A DNA stretch of 38,828 bases. Source: Paramicrosporidium saccamoebae. Taxonomy: Eukaryota > Rozellomycota. The position numbers and the translations under genes are program-made. Positions 19,373 through 26,867 of this stretch are shown piece by piece. The stretch spans positions 1 through 38,828 of the forward strand of contig MTSL01000114.1 of the NCBI GenBank assembly GCA_002794465.1, written 5' to 3'. Below the pieces are notes generated by a model that made no database searches, was not told the origin of the DNA, and saw nothing but the letters and a program-made list of their open reading frames with translations. Numbering within the stretch: position 1 is the first letter of the stretch; every line of letters begins with the position of its first letter.

Positions 19373-19529
19373 AAGCTACAACCCCCCGTGGTCTCTGTTT
19401 TGAGGACTCAAGATAGGGTCACAAGTGAAGCTTATAGTAAAGACTCAGTTTGGAGCGTTAATCCGTTATGTAATTTCTCACAGTCGACCCTTTGTTGGGG
19501 GTTATTGATCCTTTATATATTCTTTCACA

Positions 19530-19982
19530 CTAATCAATAATAAGCTCATCCAAGGCCCAATCTTCAAATGACCCGTCTGGGAGAAACCGTCTAATAATTA
19601 GCGGTATCTTTCTCTCCCTCAGCTCTTTGGCTGCAATTTGCAAAGGGTCTGTCTCTCCCTCCAGTTCCACCATGGGTGGGGCGTTCAGGCTTAGCTGTAG
19701 CGCCCGGGTTCCCAAGACACGGGCTCTCTCATACTTGGTTAGGTAGCGAGTTGTCATGCGCTGGGTGCGGTCTATGGAGGCACCAGTCGCGAGGATGGAA
19801 AAATCTTCTGTGGGTTCATCGCCGTGCAGTAAAACGTCACGGTCGACGGTGGGCTCGAGGTCGCGCTCGGCTGGCTCCCCTTCGGCGTCCTCGAGGACCT
19901 CCTCCTCCTCAGGCATCATGTATTCTTCCTCATTATAATCGTCCCCAACATTGTCATATCCTCCATCTTCGGCGTCAGACAT
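19530..19982 (-). CDS. RPB6: RNA polymerase subunit Rpb6 (shared by Pol I, II, III)
   Basis: This 150-aa protein has the normal eukaryotic size and architecture. An acidic, low-complexity N-terminus ([20 protein letters not shown]) is followed by the conserved omega-like fold: [59 protein letters not shown] and the final [10 protein letters not shown]. Rpb6 clamps the largest subunit and is common to all three nuclear polymerases. No intron is needed, and the ATG at 19982 is the only sensible start. Its upstream region (minus strand) is unusually rich in ATCTCAC repeats. It is divergent from the 117-aa orphan gene. Confidence 0.97.
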   Translation of the reverse strand: MSDAEDGGYDNVGDDYNEEEYMMPEEEEVLEDAEGEPAERDLEPTVDRDVLLHGDEPTEDFSILATGASIDRTQRMTTRYLTKYERARVLGTRALQLSLNAPPMVELEGETDPLQIAAKELRERKIPLIIRRFLPDGSFEDWALDELIID

Positions 19983-20010
19983 TCTCCAAGTACACTGCCA
20001 ATACCAGGGC

Positions 20011-20175
20011 CAGTCATGAGGTTGTGAGATGTGTGGGGCGGGTGAGATGTATCGGGTGTGGAAATTGTATGGGGTACGTGAGATTCTTGTGAGATATGTA
20101 AAGTGTGTGTGGGGGGGGGAGGATTGAAATTAGTCTGAGATATGTGAGCTGTTTGAGGTTCCTGTGAGGTCTTTA
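20011..20175 (-). promoter_or_regulatory. ATCTCAC-repeat promoter region of RPB6
   Basis: On the minus strand, upstream of RPB6, the heptamer ATCTCAC occurs four times, with close variants AGCTCAC and ACCTCAC, in about 165 bp. A run of nine C residues is interspersed. The regular spacing and strand bias suggest repeated binding sites or a decayed minisatellite. Confidence 0.45.
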
Positions 20176-20380
20176 TGTAAGAACAACCGAGGGACCCCTA
20201 TCCATGCTGTCGCAGCAAGTATCAAAAAATTTCAAACTGTATATATGTAAGACTTGCGATAGTACAGATTCTGTTGAATATTCTTAATCTGCAGATATAT
20301 TCACTCTACGAGTACTTATACTCACACAACACACAATAATAGACCCTTTGGCCCTTGCCCCGGCCGCCTCCCCACCCTCA

Positions 20381-20734
20381 ATGACAAATCCAATTTTCGA
20401 ACGATACTTTCAACGAGCTGCTATGTTGACCAGTAAGACATTTGATGCACCACGCTCTTGCATCTTTCGCAAGCACCATGCCATGTGGTCCGCCCTCGGA
20501 GATGCCAAGCCCAGCAGCGTTCCCACTGCCGAGTTGGTGGAACGAGTCGGGGATCGGGCCTGTCACCATGTCCTCTGGTTAAAGGACGATGGCGTGGCCC
20601 TCAGAGACTCTACGTCATACCGGGACGGCAAACGTGGTGGACTATATACAAGGAGGAATGAGCTTGCCGTTAAAGACTACATGAATCGGGTGCACAAGGT
20701 AATGTCCCGATTACACGCGGCAGCTGCAGAATAA
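20381..20734 (+). CDS. Hypothetical protein, 117 aa, basic
   Basis: I do not recognise this protein. It is small and basic with no signal peptide or membrane helix. It begins MTNPIFERYFQRAAMLTSKTF and contains SCIFRKHHAMWSALGD in the first half, a central VGDRACHHVLWLKDDG, and a C-terminal helix ending KVMSRLHAAAAE. The frame opens further upstream only from TTG; the ATG at 20381 fits a compact promoter shared with RPB6. Amphipathic N-terminal and C-terminal helices would suit a small mitochondrial or ribosome-associated protein, but this is a guess. An upstream motif ACACACAATAATAGACCC resembles CACACAATAGACC before LSM12, supporting this as a real gene. Its stop codon lies inside AATAAA. 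Confidence 0.6.
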   Translation: MTNPIFERYFQRAAMLTSKTFDAPRSCIFRKHHAMWSALGDAKPSSVPTAELVERVGDRACHHVLWLKDDGVALRDSTSYRDGKRGGLYTRRNELAVKDYMNRVHKVMSRLHAAAAE

Positions 20735-20748
20735 ATACCACATTTATT
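20730..20748. terminator. Overlapping bidirectional poly(A) signals
   Basis: GAATAAATACCACATTTATTG contains AATAAA on each strand, 7 bp apart. The TAA of the + gene (20732-20734) and the TAA of the Nup88-like minus gene (20746-20744) are both embedded in these hexamers, so stop codon and cleavage signal coincide on each side. Confidence 0.7.
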
Positions 20749-22405
20749 GTTTTTCGAACGACAGTGCCTTAATTTGGTCCTGAATGTGCTCGAGGAGTGA
20801 GGTTTGTGACAGCAAACTATCCAACACTGGGGGTGATGTTGTTGACAATTTAGTCTGTAGAGTCTCCAGGCGGGACAGTATAGAAGCGAGCTCTGTTCCA
20901 CCTTGGCTGGGTTGCAGGTTTTCTCCAACTCGAGGGAGTCCTTTATCCAGTCGTGCAATCTTGTCCGCAGCACTGGCAGTGTGTTGAATTGCAGCTTTGG
21001 CCCGATTAACGACCAGATTTGCCCATTCCTTCTGTCTCATCCCCAACTCGTTCAATATTAGCATTCTCCGCTTCAGTTCTTCCGCTAGTTTTGCACACTT
21101 GATAAGCGTCTGCATTCTCCAGGATTGAATGATTTTCAGAGTCTCCTCCAAGGAATTTTCATCCAAGTCGCGCGGGAATTTAATAGTTTTGAGATTTGCA
21201 GGGACACATAATTTGGGAAGGCATATGCTTGGCAACGGTGCCGCATCCAGTTTGGGCGCGACGGTGGGAACAAAATGTTCGGCAATTGATTTTAATAACG
21301 GCTCTGCGCTCCTTGGTATGTGGGCAGAATCCACATTCATGGCCTCGTCAAGATACATTACAGAGCGTCCAAATAGCATTGCGTCCACAATGGATAGATT
21401 TGATTTAATAGTGGAAACTTGAGATTTTGAAATCTGCTTAATGTCCCCATCCACAGCCATTTCTGTCAGCCAATTCATCTGTATGGACATTATTCGGTCC
21501 TGGAGGACTAACAAAAGCTCATAGGGCTCCGCATAGTCAAGTGATAACACTGTCGATGGAGGGAGTCGGATGCTCTCCACCAGAGTCAAAATCTGGTCAT
21601 CAAGAGACTTTTCCCAGCAAGGACGGATTGCATGTTCTAGCATAAATATGTTTAATCTTCCAGACAAGCTGGCGACGGCGAGAAATTCCATCCCGTCGTG
21701 TCTAAAAGCCTTTAACGCCACTGCAGAGGAATCATCCAGAGGCTCTGGCTGGAGTAAGAAGGGTCCCTGAACCTTTGGCTCGTTTTCACCAGCCATTGGC
21801 TTTAACGGTCGGTTCAGTTGGTGCTTCCGACTTTCAAATTTGCAGTAGAATTTTGCCCATTCTTCGTTGTTCACCAGTTCTTCTTCATCTGGACAGGCGG
21901 AAAGTTCATCGGCAAGACAAGGGGACGGCAATATCGGCGACATTGCTAGCAGGTCGCCATTCTCCATGGCCACCCATAGAACCTCTCCCAGAGTTGTCGC
22001 ATTGACACATCGCAGAGTGTAATCTTCGGGGGAACGGACCTTTGTCCGCATTTCTATCCTACCACTGGTAGCATTCGCAATTATAAAAGAGCCTGCCGCA
22101 GTAAGGACACTGACATGATTTCCAGTGGCACTGGCCTCATGCCATGCACACCACACGATCCGGTCCCGTAAGAACTGCTCTTGCGGAACTAGCAGCGTTG
22201 TCTCTCCTTTCCTAGTATCCACTGAAACGACCGGACCGGCAGGGCCATAAATGGCAACGAGCTTGTCGTTAACCCTATTGCGCACAATCTGTGCGTCTGT
22301 AATTTTCCTGTTCAGTTGCGTTATGGAGCATTCCTGTCCATGATAGAGACCCAATGTTTCTTCAGATTCAAGACAGGCATAGCAGTCGACTCCCAAGAGA
22401 GCCAT
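20744..22405 (-). CDS. Nup88/Nup82-like nucleoporin
   Basis: This 553-aa protein has two parts. Residues 1 to about 350 are beta-rich and WD-like: repeated short strands such as NHVSVLTAAGSFIIANATSG, EVLWVAMENGDLLAM, and FLAVASLSGRLNIFML, with a family-like long insert between. The C-terminal 150 residues are coiled-coil (for example LIKCAKLAEELKRRMLIL, and ARLDKGLPRVGENL near the end). This beta-propeller plus coiled-coil order, and the segment around the long helix, fits Nup88/yeast Nup82, which anchors the cytoplasmic mRNA-export platform of the nuclear pore. Sequence identity in this family is low, so the assignment rests on architecture and is moderate. No intron is needed. It is convergent with the 117-aa gene, with 9 bp between stops. 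Confidence 0.6.
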   Translation of the reverse strand: MALLGVDCYACLESEETLGLYHGQECSITQLNRKITDAQIVRNRVNDKLVAIYGPAGPVVSVDTRKGETTLLVPQEQFLRDRIVWCAWHEASATGNHVSVLTAAGSFIIANATSGRIEMRTKVRSPEDYTLRCVNATTLGEVLWVAMENGDLLAMSPILPSPCLADELSACPDEEELVNNEEWAKFYCKFESRKHQLNRPLKPMAGENEPKVQGPFLLQPEPLDDSSAVALKAFRHDGMEFLAVASLSGRLNIFMLEHAIRPCWEKSLDDQILTLVESIRLPPSTVLSLDYAEPYELLLVLQDRIMSIQMNWLTEMAVDGDIKQISKSQVSTIKSNLSIVDAMLFGRSVMYLDEAMNVDSAHIPRSAEPLLKSIAEHFVPTVAPKLDAAPLPSICLPKLCVPANLKTIKFPRDLDENSLEETLKIIQSWRMQTLIKCAKLAEELKRRMLILNELGMRQKEWANLVVNRAKAAIQHTASAADKIARLDKGLPRVGENLQPSQGGTELASILSRLETLQTKLSTTSPPVLDSLLSQTSLLEHIQDQIKALSFEKQ

Positions 22406-22596
22406 GGTTGAATTTATTTTTGTGGTATTTTAAATCCTATCGTGAGATAGTGTAACTACAGACCAGGGATTTCAATAAAGGGACTTGTTACGCATCTCAC
22501 ACTTATAAATCCAGTGAGTCCCCATCCACTTGGGATCCAAATAGGCTCTATTTAAAGCACTACTAGGCTGGCGGCCGATCATTAGGCTCTGTTAAA

Positions 22597-22676
22597 CTGT
22601 CGCGTAGAGGGGGCGTGCCACGGAATTTGATGAACTAGCTCCCTCATCAAGCCTTTTACAGTCCCATCACTCTACA
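22597..22676 (+). mobile_element. MITE-like element, copy H (short, internally deleted)
   Basis: An 80-bp segment has the family start TGTCGCGTAGAGGGGGCGTG, the CCACGG core and the family end TCCCATCACTCTACA. Most of the interior is missing. The flanks (AAAC/GATG) show no target duplication. Confidence 0.5.
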
Positions 22677-22783
22677 GATGGACGCAGACTCTATTAACTT
22701 ACAGATACCCGGCCATTGACTACGTCTCAGCAATTAGATTTATCGATATATCCTTTCACAGTCCAGTCCCTGGCTCGCAGAGA

Positions 22784-22957
22784 TGTTATGCTGCATGGTG
22801 AGTGTATGTATGGTCACGGTGTTAACATGAATGGGCGACGGGACTATTCAGTACCAGTCGGTATGGACTCGCCGGCATGGTATCCAAATATTGGAGAATC
22901 GCCATCTTCATATTTAAACAAAATCCAGCCCTCAGCTAAACGTCCCACTACTTTACA
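22784..22957 (+). mobile_element. MITE-like element, copy C
   Basis: About 174 bp starting TGTTATGCTGCATGGTGAG and ending TCCCACTACTTTACA, with internal blocks GGTCACGGTG, GGGCGACGGG, ATGGACTCGCCGGCATGG and TATCCAAATATTGGAGAATC. The last two match copies B and D closely. The 4-bp flanks (GAGA/GATA) match at three positions. It lies 20 bp from the stop codon of the next minus-strand gene. Confidence 0.6.
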
Positions 22958-22976
22958 GATATACTATTACAATAGT

Positions 22977-24179
22977 TTATTGAGTGTCTTGAATTCTGTC
23001 TAATCCATTCGCTGCCATCCACTGCATGCATGCCCCCAACAGGGCATCAAAGGTCTCAAAGTCGCCGTTACGAACTTTTCTGATGAACTCATTATGTCTA
23101 GCCGCCGCTGGGTTTACTCTCTTGAGCTGACGTCTGAACGATCTGGCGAATAAATTATTGACAGACCCTTTCTCCCCCAAGGCACCATATACGAGGGACC
23201 ATAGTAGATGGCTCTGACTCATAACGGCATTATCGCCAGATGTCTCGATCCATTTTGTAAGCGTTTTTGAAATACCCAGCTTGGTGAGTTCAGACAAAAG
23301 AGCGCGGATTATGGGAACCATTACGGGGCCGACAGTCTTGGATAGTCCTTCGACATTGTCTGATAAAGCGCTGTAGATTAAGCTGGTCCTTTCCCAGGGA
23401 GTTAGGGTTGCAAGCTTTTCTACCGTCATATCACCATCTGGTCCATAAAAGTAGGGATCATTCATCAGAATCATGTAGTAATCACGGTTGACCCCGCTGA
23501 AACGATCAATGACCTCTTGAGGCTCCAACTTTTTCAAAGGGCATGCATGAGCGTCACGAAACATTTGTGGAAGAGCCTCTATAACGTTTTTCGAAAGAGT
23601 GAGTTGCTCAGCAGTTGGCTCTGTGGCCTCTTCCGGGACACTAGGAGACTCGGAATCTGCGTCGCTAGATTCGGCGCTGTTCACAGGAAGTACCGATGAT
23701 TTAGCCTTGCCGAGCTCGACACGGCGCTTCTGGCTAGGCTCACGAGACTTTTCTCTCACACTAAAACGACGGAGCTTGGAAAGACGGAGACTGGGACGAC
23801 GGGAATCGGGGCGACGGGGATCGGAACGACGGAGGCTGGAGCGATTGAGATGGGAAAGCACTCTGCGACTATGAACCTTGCGAGTACCAAGTCTCCGACT
23901 CAATTGCTTTGTCGGGGGCATTTTTGATGCAGTCGATCTTCTTGGTAGCCTTGTGGCAACACGGGGGGCCTTGTCTGCATCCTCTTGAAGAGCCTGCAGG
24001 TACAAGGTTGTTAGCGAGGACAAGTCATTCCACTTAGGACGGCTCTCCATAGTAGGACTCTCTTCGGGACTGGAATGGTTTTCGGATAATTCATGTCCGG
24101 CATCTATTCCCCAAAATGACTCGCGATATGATGCATTGGTCAGGACGAACAGACTTGTAATCAAAGCGACAGACTTCAT
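22977..24179 (-). CDS. Secreted orphan protein with basic Arg/Ser repeat tract
   Basis: I do not recognise this 400-aa protein. The ATG at 24179 gives a signal peptide (MKSVALITSLFVLTNASY); a longer frame exists only from a TTG. Residues about 85-160 form a very basic low-complexity tract with imperfect tandem units (SLRRSDPRRPDSRRPSLRL and similar), encoded by roughly 15-bp DNA repeats at 23760-23850, and with many R-R or K-R dibasic sites open to processing proteases. A Glu/Ser-rich linker follows. The C-terminal 200 residues are helical (VIEALPQMFRDAHACPLKKL, LTPWERTSLIYSALSDN, ending DALLGACMQWMAANGL). It is probably secreted and lineage-specific. CCAAT boxes lie upstream, and its stop overlaps an AATAAA. 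Confidence 0.75.
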   Translation of the reverse strand: MKSVALITSLFVLTNASYRESFWGIDAGHELSENHSSPEESPTMESRPKWNDLSSLTTLYLQALQEDADKAPRVATRLPRRSTASKMPPTKQLSRRLGTRKVHSRRVLSHLNRSSLRRSDPRRPDSRRPSLRLSKLRRFSVREKSREPSQKRRVELGKAKSSVLPVNSAESSDADSESPSVPEEATEPTAEQLTLSKNVIEALPQMFRDAHACPLKKLEPQEVIDRFSGVNRDYYMILMNDPYFYGPDGDMTVEKLATLTPWERTSLIYSALSDNVEGLSKTVGPVMVPIIRALLSELTKLGISKTLTKWIETSGDNAVMSQSHLLWSLVYGALGEKGSVNNLFARSFRRQLKRVNPAAARHNEFIRKVRNGDFETFDALLGACMQWMAANGLDRIQDTQ

Positions 24180-24211
24180 TCGCAAAAAAATCGACAGAGA
24201 AAACAAATTAT

Positions 24212-24285
24212 CCAATCAGGGGTTATCCTGCCCATTTTGGGGTTTGGAAGCCTGGCCGGACGCTTCTGGATTAGAGGCCACCAAT
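24212..24285 (-). promoter_or_regulatory. CCAAT boxes upstream of secreted gene
   Basis: CCAATCA occurs at 24212 and 24281, 33 and 102 bp upstream of the ATG at 24179, with a third ATTGG at 24380. The arrangement resembles the promoters of the 768-aa and 508-aa secreted genes. Confidence 0.5.
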
Positions 24286-24457
24286 CATGGGCGGAGTCTA
24301 TCTAACAGGGGCCTTTCAAACTAAATAATTAAAATACTGCTGTGAAGGAGTACATCATGTTAGACAACATCCGCTTACCATTGGTGAATCCGACTCAAAT
24401 AGCGGTTCCACGGCCCGGTTTGGTTATATTAAGGGTGGCAAACCATAAAGGTGCCAT

Positions 24458-24529
24458 ATACTTTAACAAACGATAGCTCACCCATCAACCGAAGCTGTAT
24501 ACTTTAATAAATGGAGTTTGCTCATCAAC
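24458..24529 (-). repeat. Two-copy 32-bp direct repeat, 40-bp period
   Basis: TATACTTTAAYAAAYG...CATCAAC occurs at 24458-24489 and 24498-24529. On the minus strand the unit reads GTTGATGRG...TTAAAGTATA and continues into TGGCACCTTTATGGTT (24441-24456). The same order is found on the + strand at 13824-13870, so this is a dispersed family rather than a local duplication only. Confidence 0.6.
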
Positions 24530-24688
24530 ACACTACATGTACGAGCCAGAGGTAAACAGTGTCCGCTCATGATTGGGGTAGTCTATGTGCCATATGATTT
24601 ACTAAAGATAATCAAGATATACCCCCGCTATTCAACAGCCTTTACATAGGCCTCACAATTAAAACTCAAAGCCAGTCTTCAGACACAC

Positions 24689-24716
24689 CGCCTCTGCTAT
24701 ATGCATAACAGAGGCG
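24689..24716 (+). repeat. 28-nt hairpin, copy 2
   Basis: CGCCTCTG pairs perfectly with CAGAGGCG around a 12-nt loop (CTATATGCATAA). It matches the hairpin at 16190-16217 in length, stem and following GTACCC context; the T-G wobble there is a T-A pair here. It lies 47 bp beyond the SerRS stop codon. Confidence 0.7.
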
Positions 24717-24763
24717 TACCCGTAACATTCAGCATGCATTAAAAAGCTTTATAAAGGCGTGTC

Positions 24764-26098
24764 TTAATTCTTGTTGGGAGGAGTGGGGGCAGTGTAGGGG
24801 ATGAATTCAACGCCGCCCATGTATGGACGTAAAACTGTGGGAACAGTAAAGCCTTCGGGGGTCTGGTAATTCTCCAAGATGCAACAGAGTGTGCGCTCTG
24901 TGGCAGTCAGAGTGCTGTTCAGACAGTGCACATAGCGCTTCTCGCGATCTCCCATCTTACGAAGGCCACAGCGGATCTCAAGTCGGCGCGACTGATAATC
25001 TGTGCAATTAGAACAGCTGACAAGCTCCTTGTATTCGCCGTAGACGGGGAACCATGCCTCCAAATCGTACTTTTTAGCAGCTGCGTTGTTCAGTGCACCG
25101 GAAACAATGCCGACAATGCGATACTGCAGACCCAGGGACTGATAGAATTCTTCCGAGTAGCCGATCATCTGGTCAAACATTTCCCAAGACTTTTCCGGCT
25201 CACAGATGGCAAATTGTTCCACCTTTTCAAACTGATGGATACGATAGATGCCCCAAGTGTCCTTTCCATGAGAGCCAGCCTCCTTACGGAAGCACGTGCT
25301 ATAGCCAGCGTACAAGATTGGCAGCTGTTTTTCGGGCTGCTCAAACCATTCTTCAGCGTGCATAGAGGCAATGGGCTGTTCAGAGGTGGCAATCAGGTAT
25401 CGGTCCTCCTCCCCAGGAACTTTGTAGAGCTGCTCGTCAAAGTCTTCCAATTGAGCACATCGTCCCATCATCTCCTTGAGCATCATGAAGGGCGTCTGCA
25501 GGAGAGTATAGCTGCGCTTTGCCAAGAAATCCATCCCGTAATTGATGAGTGCCTGATTGAGACGCACACCGACATTTTTCAAAAAATAGCCACGATGTCC
25601 CACCACCTTGGAGCCTCGTTCCGGGTCGTAGCCCTCAAGACGAGCAAGCACTTGGTGGTGGAAAAGACCTCCCTCCAGTTTCTTTGGCTCCTGGCCGTCC
25701 TTCCAGTGATACCGAACCAGGTCGTTGTCCTTTTCGTCACGGCTGTCAACGACGCTACCATGGACGATATTGCCAACAGTAGTCAACTTGACGTTTCTCA
25801 ATTTTTCCTTCTCAGCCATGGCAGTGGTGGCATCCTCCTTTTGTTTGACTACGGCGCTTCTTTTTTCAATCAGCTCGGATGCATCTTCTTTGCTCTTCAT
25901 CTTTTCGGCAATGAGGGTTTGGAACTGACGGGCCTCCTTGTTGAGCTCGTCGACGACGAAACGCAGCTTTACCCATTCCTTGTCGAGTTCAATAATTTCG
26001 TCAACGAGTTCGACAGAGGCGCCGCGCTTGCGCTGCGAATCCTTGATCAGCTCAGGCTTTCCGCCCTTATCCACTCGGAACAGATTAATGTCCAACAT
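24764..26098 (-). CDS. SES1: Seryl-tRNA synthetase
   Basis: This class II synthetase charges tRNA-Ser. The 444-aa protein has the N-terminal tRNA-binding helical arm with long charged helices (residues about 30-105), then the catalytic domain: motif 2 YAGYSTCFRKEAGSHGKDT with IYRIHQFEKVEQF, the serine-binding region, NCTDYQSRRLEIR, and motif 3 LNSTLTATERTLCCILENYQ...LRPYMGG. It has a normal cytosolic length and no presequence, so it is the cytosolic enzyme; no second copy is seen here. It is intronless. The ATG at 26098 is the natural start (MLDINLFR is the typical eukaryotic beginning). The gene is head-to-head with YbeY, whose first candidate ATG overlaps it. A 394-codon frame on the opposite strand is a shadow. 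Confidence 0.97.
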   Translation of the reverse strand: MLDINLFRVDKGGKPELIKDSQRKRGASVELVDEIIELDKEWVKLRFVVDELNKEARQFQTLIAEKMKSKEDASELIEKRSAVVKQKEDATTAMAEKEKLRNVKLTTVGNIVHGSVVDSRDEKDNDLVRYHWKDGQEPKKLEGGLFHHQVLARLEGYDPERGSKVVGHRGYFLKNVGVRLNQALINYGMDFLAKRSYTLLQTPFMMLKEMMGRCAQLEDFDEQLYKVPGEEDRYLIATSEQPIASMHAEEWFEQPEKQLPILYAGYSTCFRKEAGSHGKDTWGIYRIHQFEKVEQFAICEPEKSWEMFDQMIGYSEEFYQSLGLQYRIVGIVSGALNNAAAKKYDLEAWFPVYGEYKELVSCSNCTDYQSRRLEIRCGLRKMGDREKRYVHCLNSTLTATERTLCCILENYQTPEGFTVPTVLRPYMGGVEFIPYTAPTPPNKN

Positions 26099-26678
26099 CC
26101 TTTGCTTTAGGTTCTACTTTCCCAAATTAGGCCGCCGGGGTGGGGTCGTCAGGTCTCCAATGCTCCTTCCAGCCTCCAAGAAGTGGAGGTGGAATCGCGC
26201 CAATGTAAGAAAAGTATTTGGTAGCATTGCAAAGTTTGCCAAAGTGGATCTGAATGGCTGGGCGGTTGCAATCGAACTTGTGGGCCGAGACCGAATGCGC
26301 CTCCTTAATTTTAAACATCGCGGAATTAACAAGACGACGGATATATTATCGTTCAAGTTGAATGACTATTCACCCGGTGAATTTTGTCTCGACTCGTCTG
26401 AAGACGGGGGGCCTTTGGGAGAAATTATTGTGTGTCTGCCGCATGTTTTGCAAAAATACAATCACCCTAACCCGCGGATCCTGGACCGGAGAATGGAGCG
26501 TCTCTTTGTTCACGGACTTGCCCATTTAATGGGATATGATCATGACGTCACAGCAGAGTACAAAAAAATGATTTCATTCGAGAGTTACCTACTACGTAGG
26601 CTTTACCAAAGCCAATCTGTTCCACATAGACTTGGAAACCGTTCAATGTATTGTCATTACAAAATGAGTGATTTTTGA
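26088..26678 (+). CDS. YbeY-type metal endoribonuclease, probably mitochondrial
   Basis: YbeY proteins are single-zinc RNases involved in rRNA maturation of bacterial-type ribosomes. Seen: the core MRLLNFKHRGINKTTDILSF (the xLNxxYRxxDxxTDVLSF block), the GEIIVC strand, and the metal site HGLAHLMGYDH, matching H-x3-H-x5-H, in a C-terminal helix. The first ATG (26088) gives 196 aa with an Arg-rich, acid-free N-terminus (MSNILCFRFYFPKLGRRGG) that looks like a mitochondrial presequence and overlaps the SerRS coding start by 11 bp. The second ATG (26160) gives 172 aa and no overlap. A mitochondrial role is expected for a eukaryotic YbeY. The C-terminal tail beyond the fold is not conserved to my eye. 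Confidence 0.85.
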   Translation: MSNILCFRFYFPKLGRRGGVVRSPMLLPASKKWRWNRANVRKVFGSIAKFAKVDLNGWAVAIELVGRDRMRLLNFKHRGINKTTDILSFKLNDYSPGEFCLDSSEDGGPLGEIIVCLPHVLQKYNHPNPRILDRRMERLFVHGLAHLMGYDHDVTAEYKKMISFESYLLRRLYQSQSVPHRLGNRSMYCHYKMSDF

Positions 26679-26697
26679 ATGGTATTTCAGTGTGGTT

Positions 26698-26717
26698 TAT
26701 GATCCGTGTGAGGCTTT
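26698..26717 (+). repeat. GATCCGTGYGAGG-type motif copy
   Basis: TATGATCCGTGTGAGGCTTT, between YbeY and LSM12, matches the two copies near 4.4 kb (GATCCGTGCGAGGTTT). The rest of this 189-bp gap contains a C/A-rich stretch (CCTCCCCCACCCGCACCCACACTCACTC) just before the LSM12 ATG. Confidence 0.5.
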
Positions 26718-26867
26718 CATTGTAACAAAAACCAAAAGGTCTTGGTCCATTGAATATTTGCGAGACTTTCAGTAACGACTGAGAAGGCTTGATTTATAAC
26801 CCTCCCCCACCCGCACCCACACTCACTCACACAATAGACCTTTATCCCTGGTCTTTGGATATAGTTT

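Larger units (their letters stand above)
18973..19529. other. Intergenic region, promoter side of surface-protein gene
   Basis: This 557-bp gap contains the CCAAT-rich promoter of the 768-aa gene (18973-19200) and, from about 19260 to 19372, repeat-like DNA ending in CACCACGGGACA. Its remaining part, next to the RPB6 3' end, holds no gene that I can see. Confidence 0.6.
22406..22976. other. Intergenic region occupied by two MITE-like copies
   Basis: This 571-bp gap between two minus-strand genes contains the Nup88-like promoter (22406-22590), where CATCTCACACTTATAAAT near 22490-22508 may be a TATA-containing element, and two repeat copies (22597-22676 and 22784-22957). No gene is visible. 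Confidence 0.55.
24180..24763. other. Intergenic region, promoter plus repeats
   Basis: This 584-bp region holds the CCAAT-containing promoter of the secreted gene (24180-24390), a 2-copy direct repeat (24458-24529) and a 28-nt hairpin (24689-24716). No gene was found; there is no long ORF on either strand. Confidence 0.6.

Noticed and set aside
24926-26110. 394-codon frame antisense to SerRS
   Set aside because: It is the complement of a fully conserved synthetase and shows no recognisable motif.
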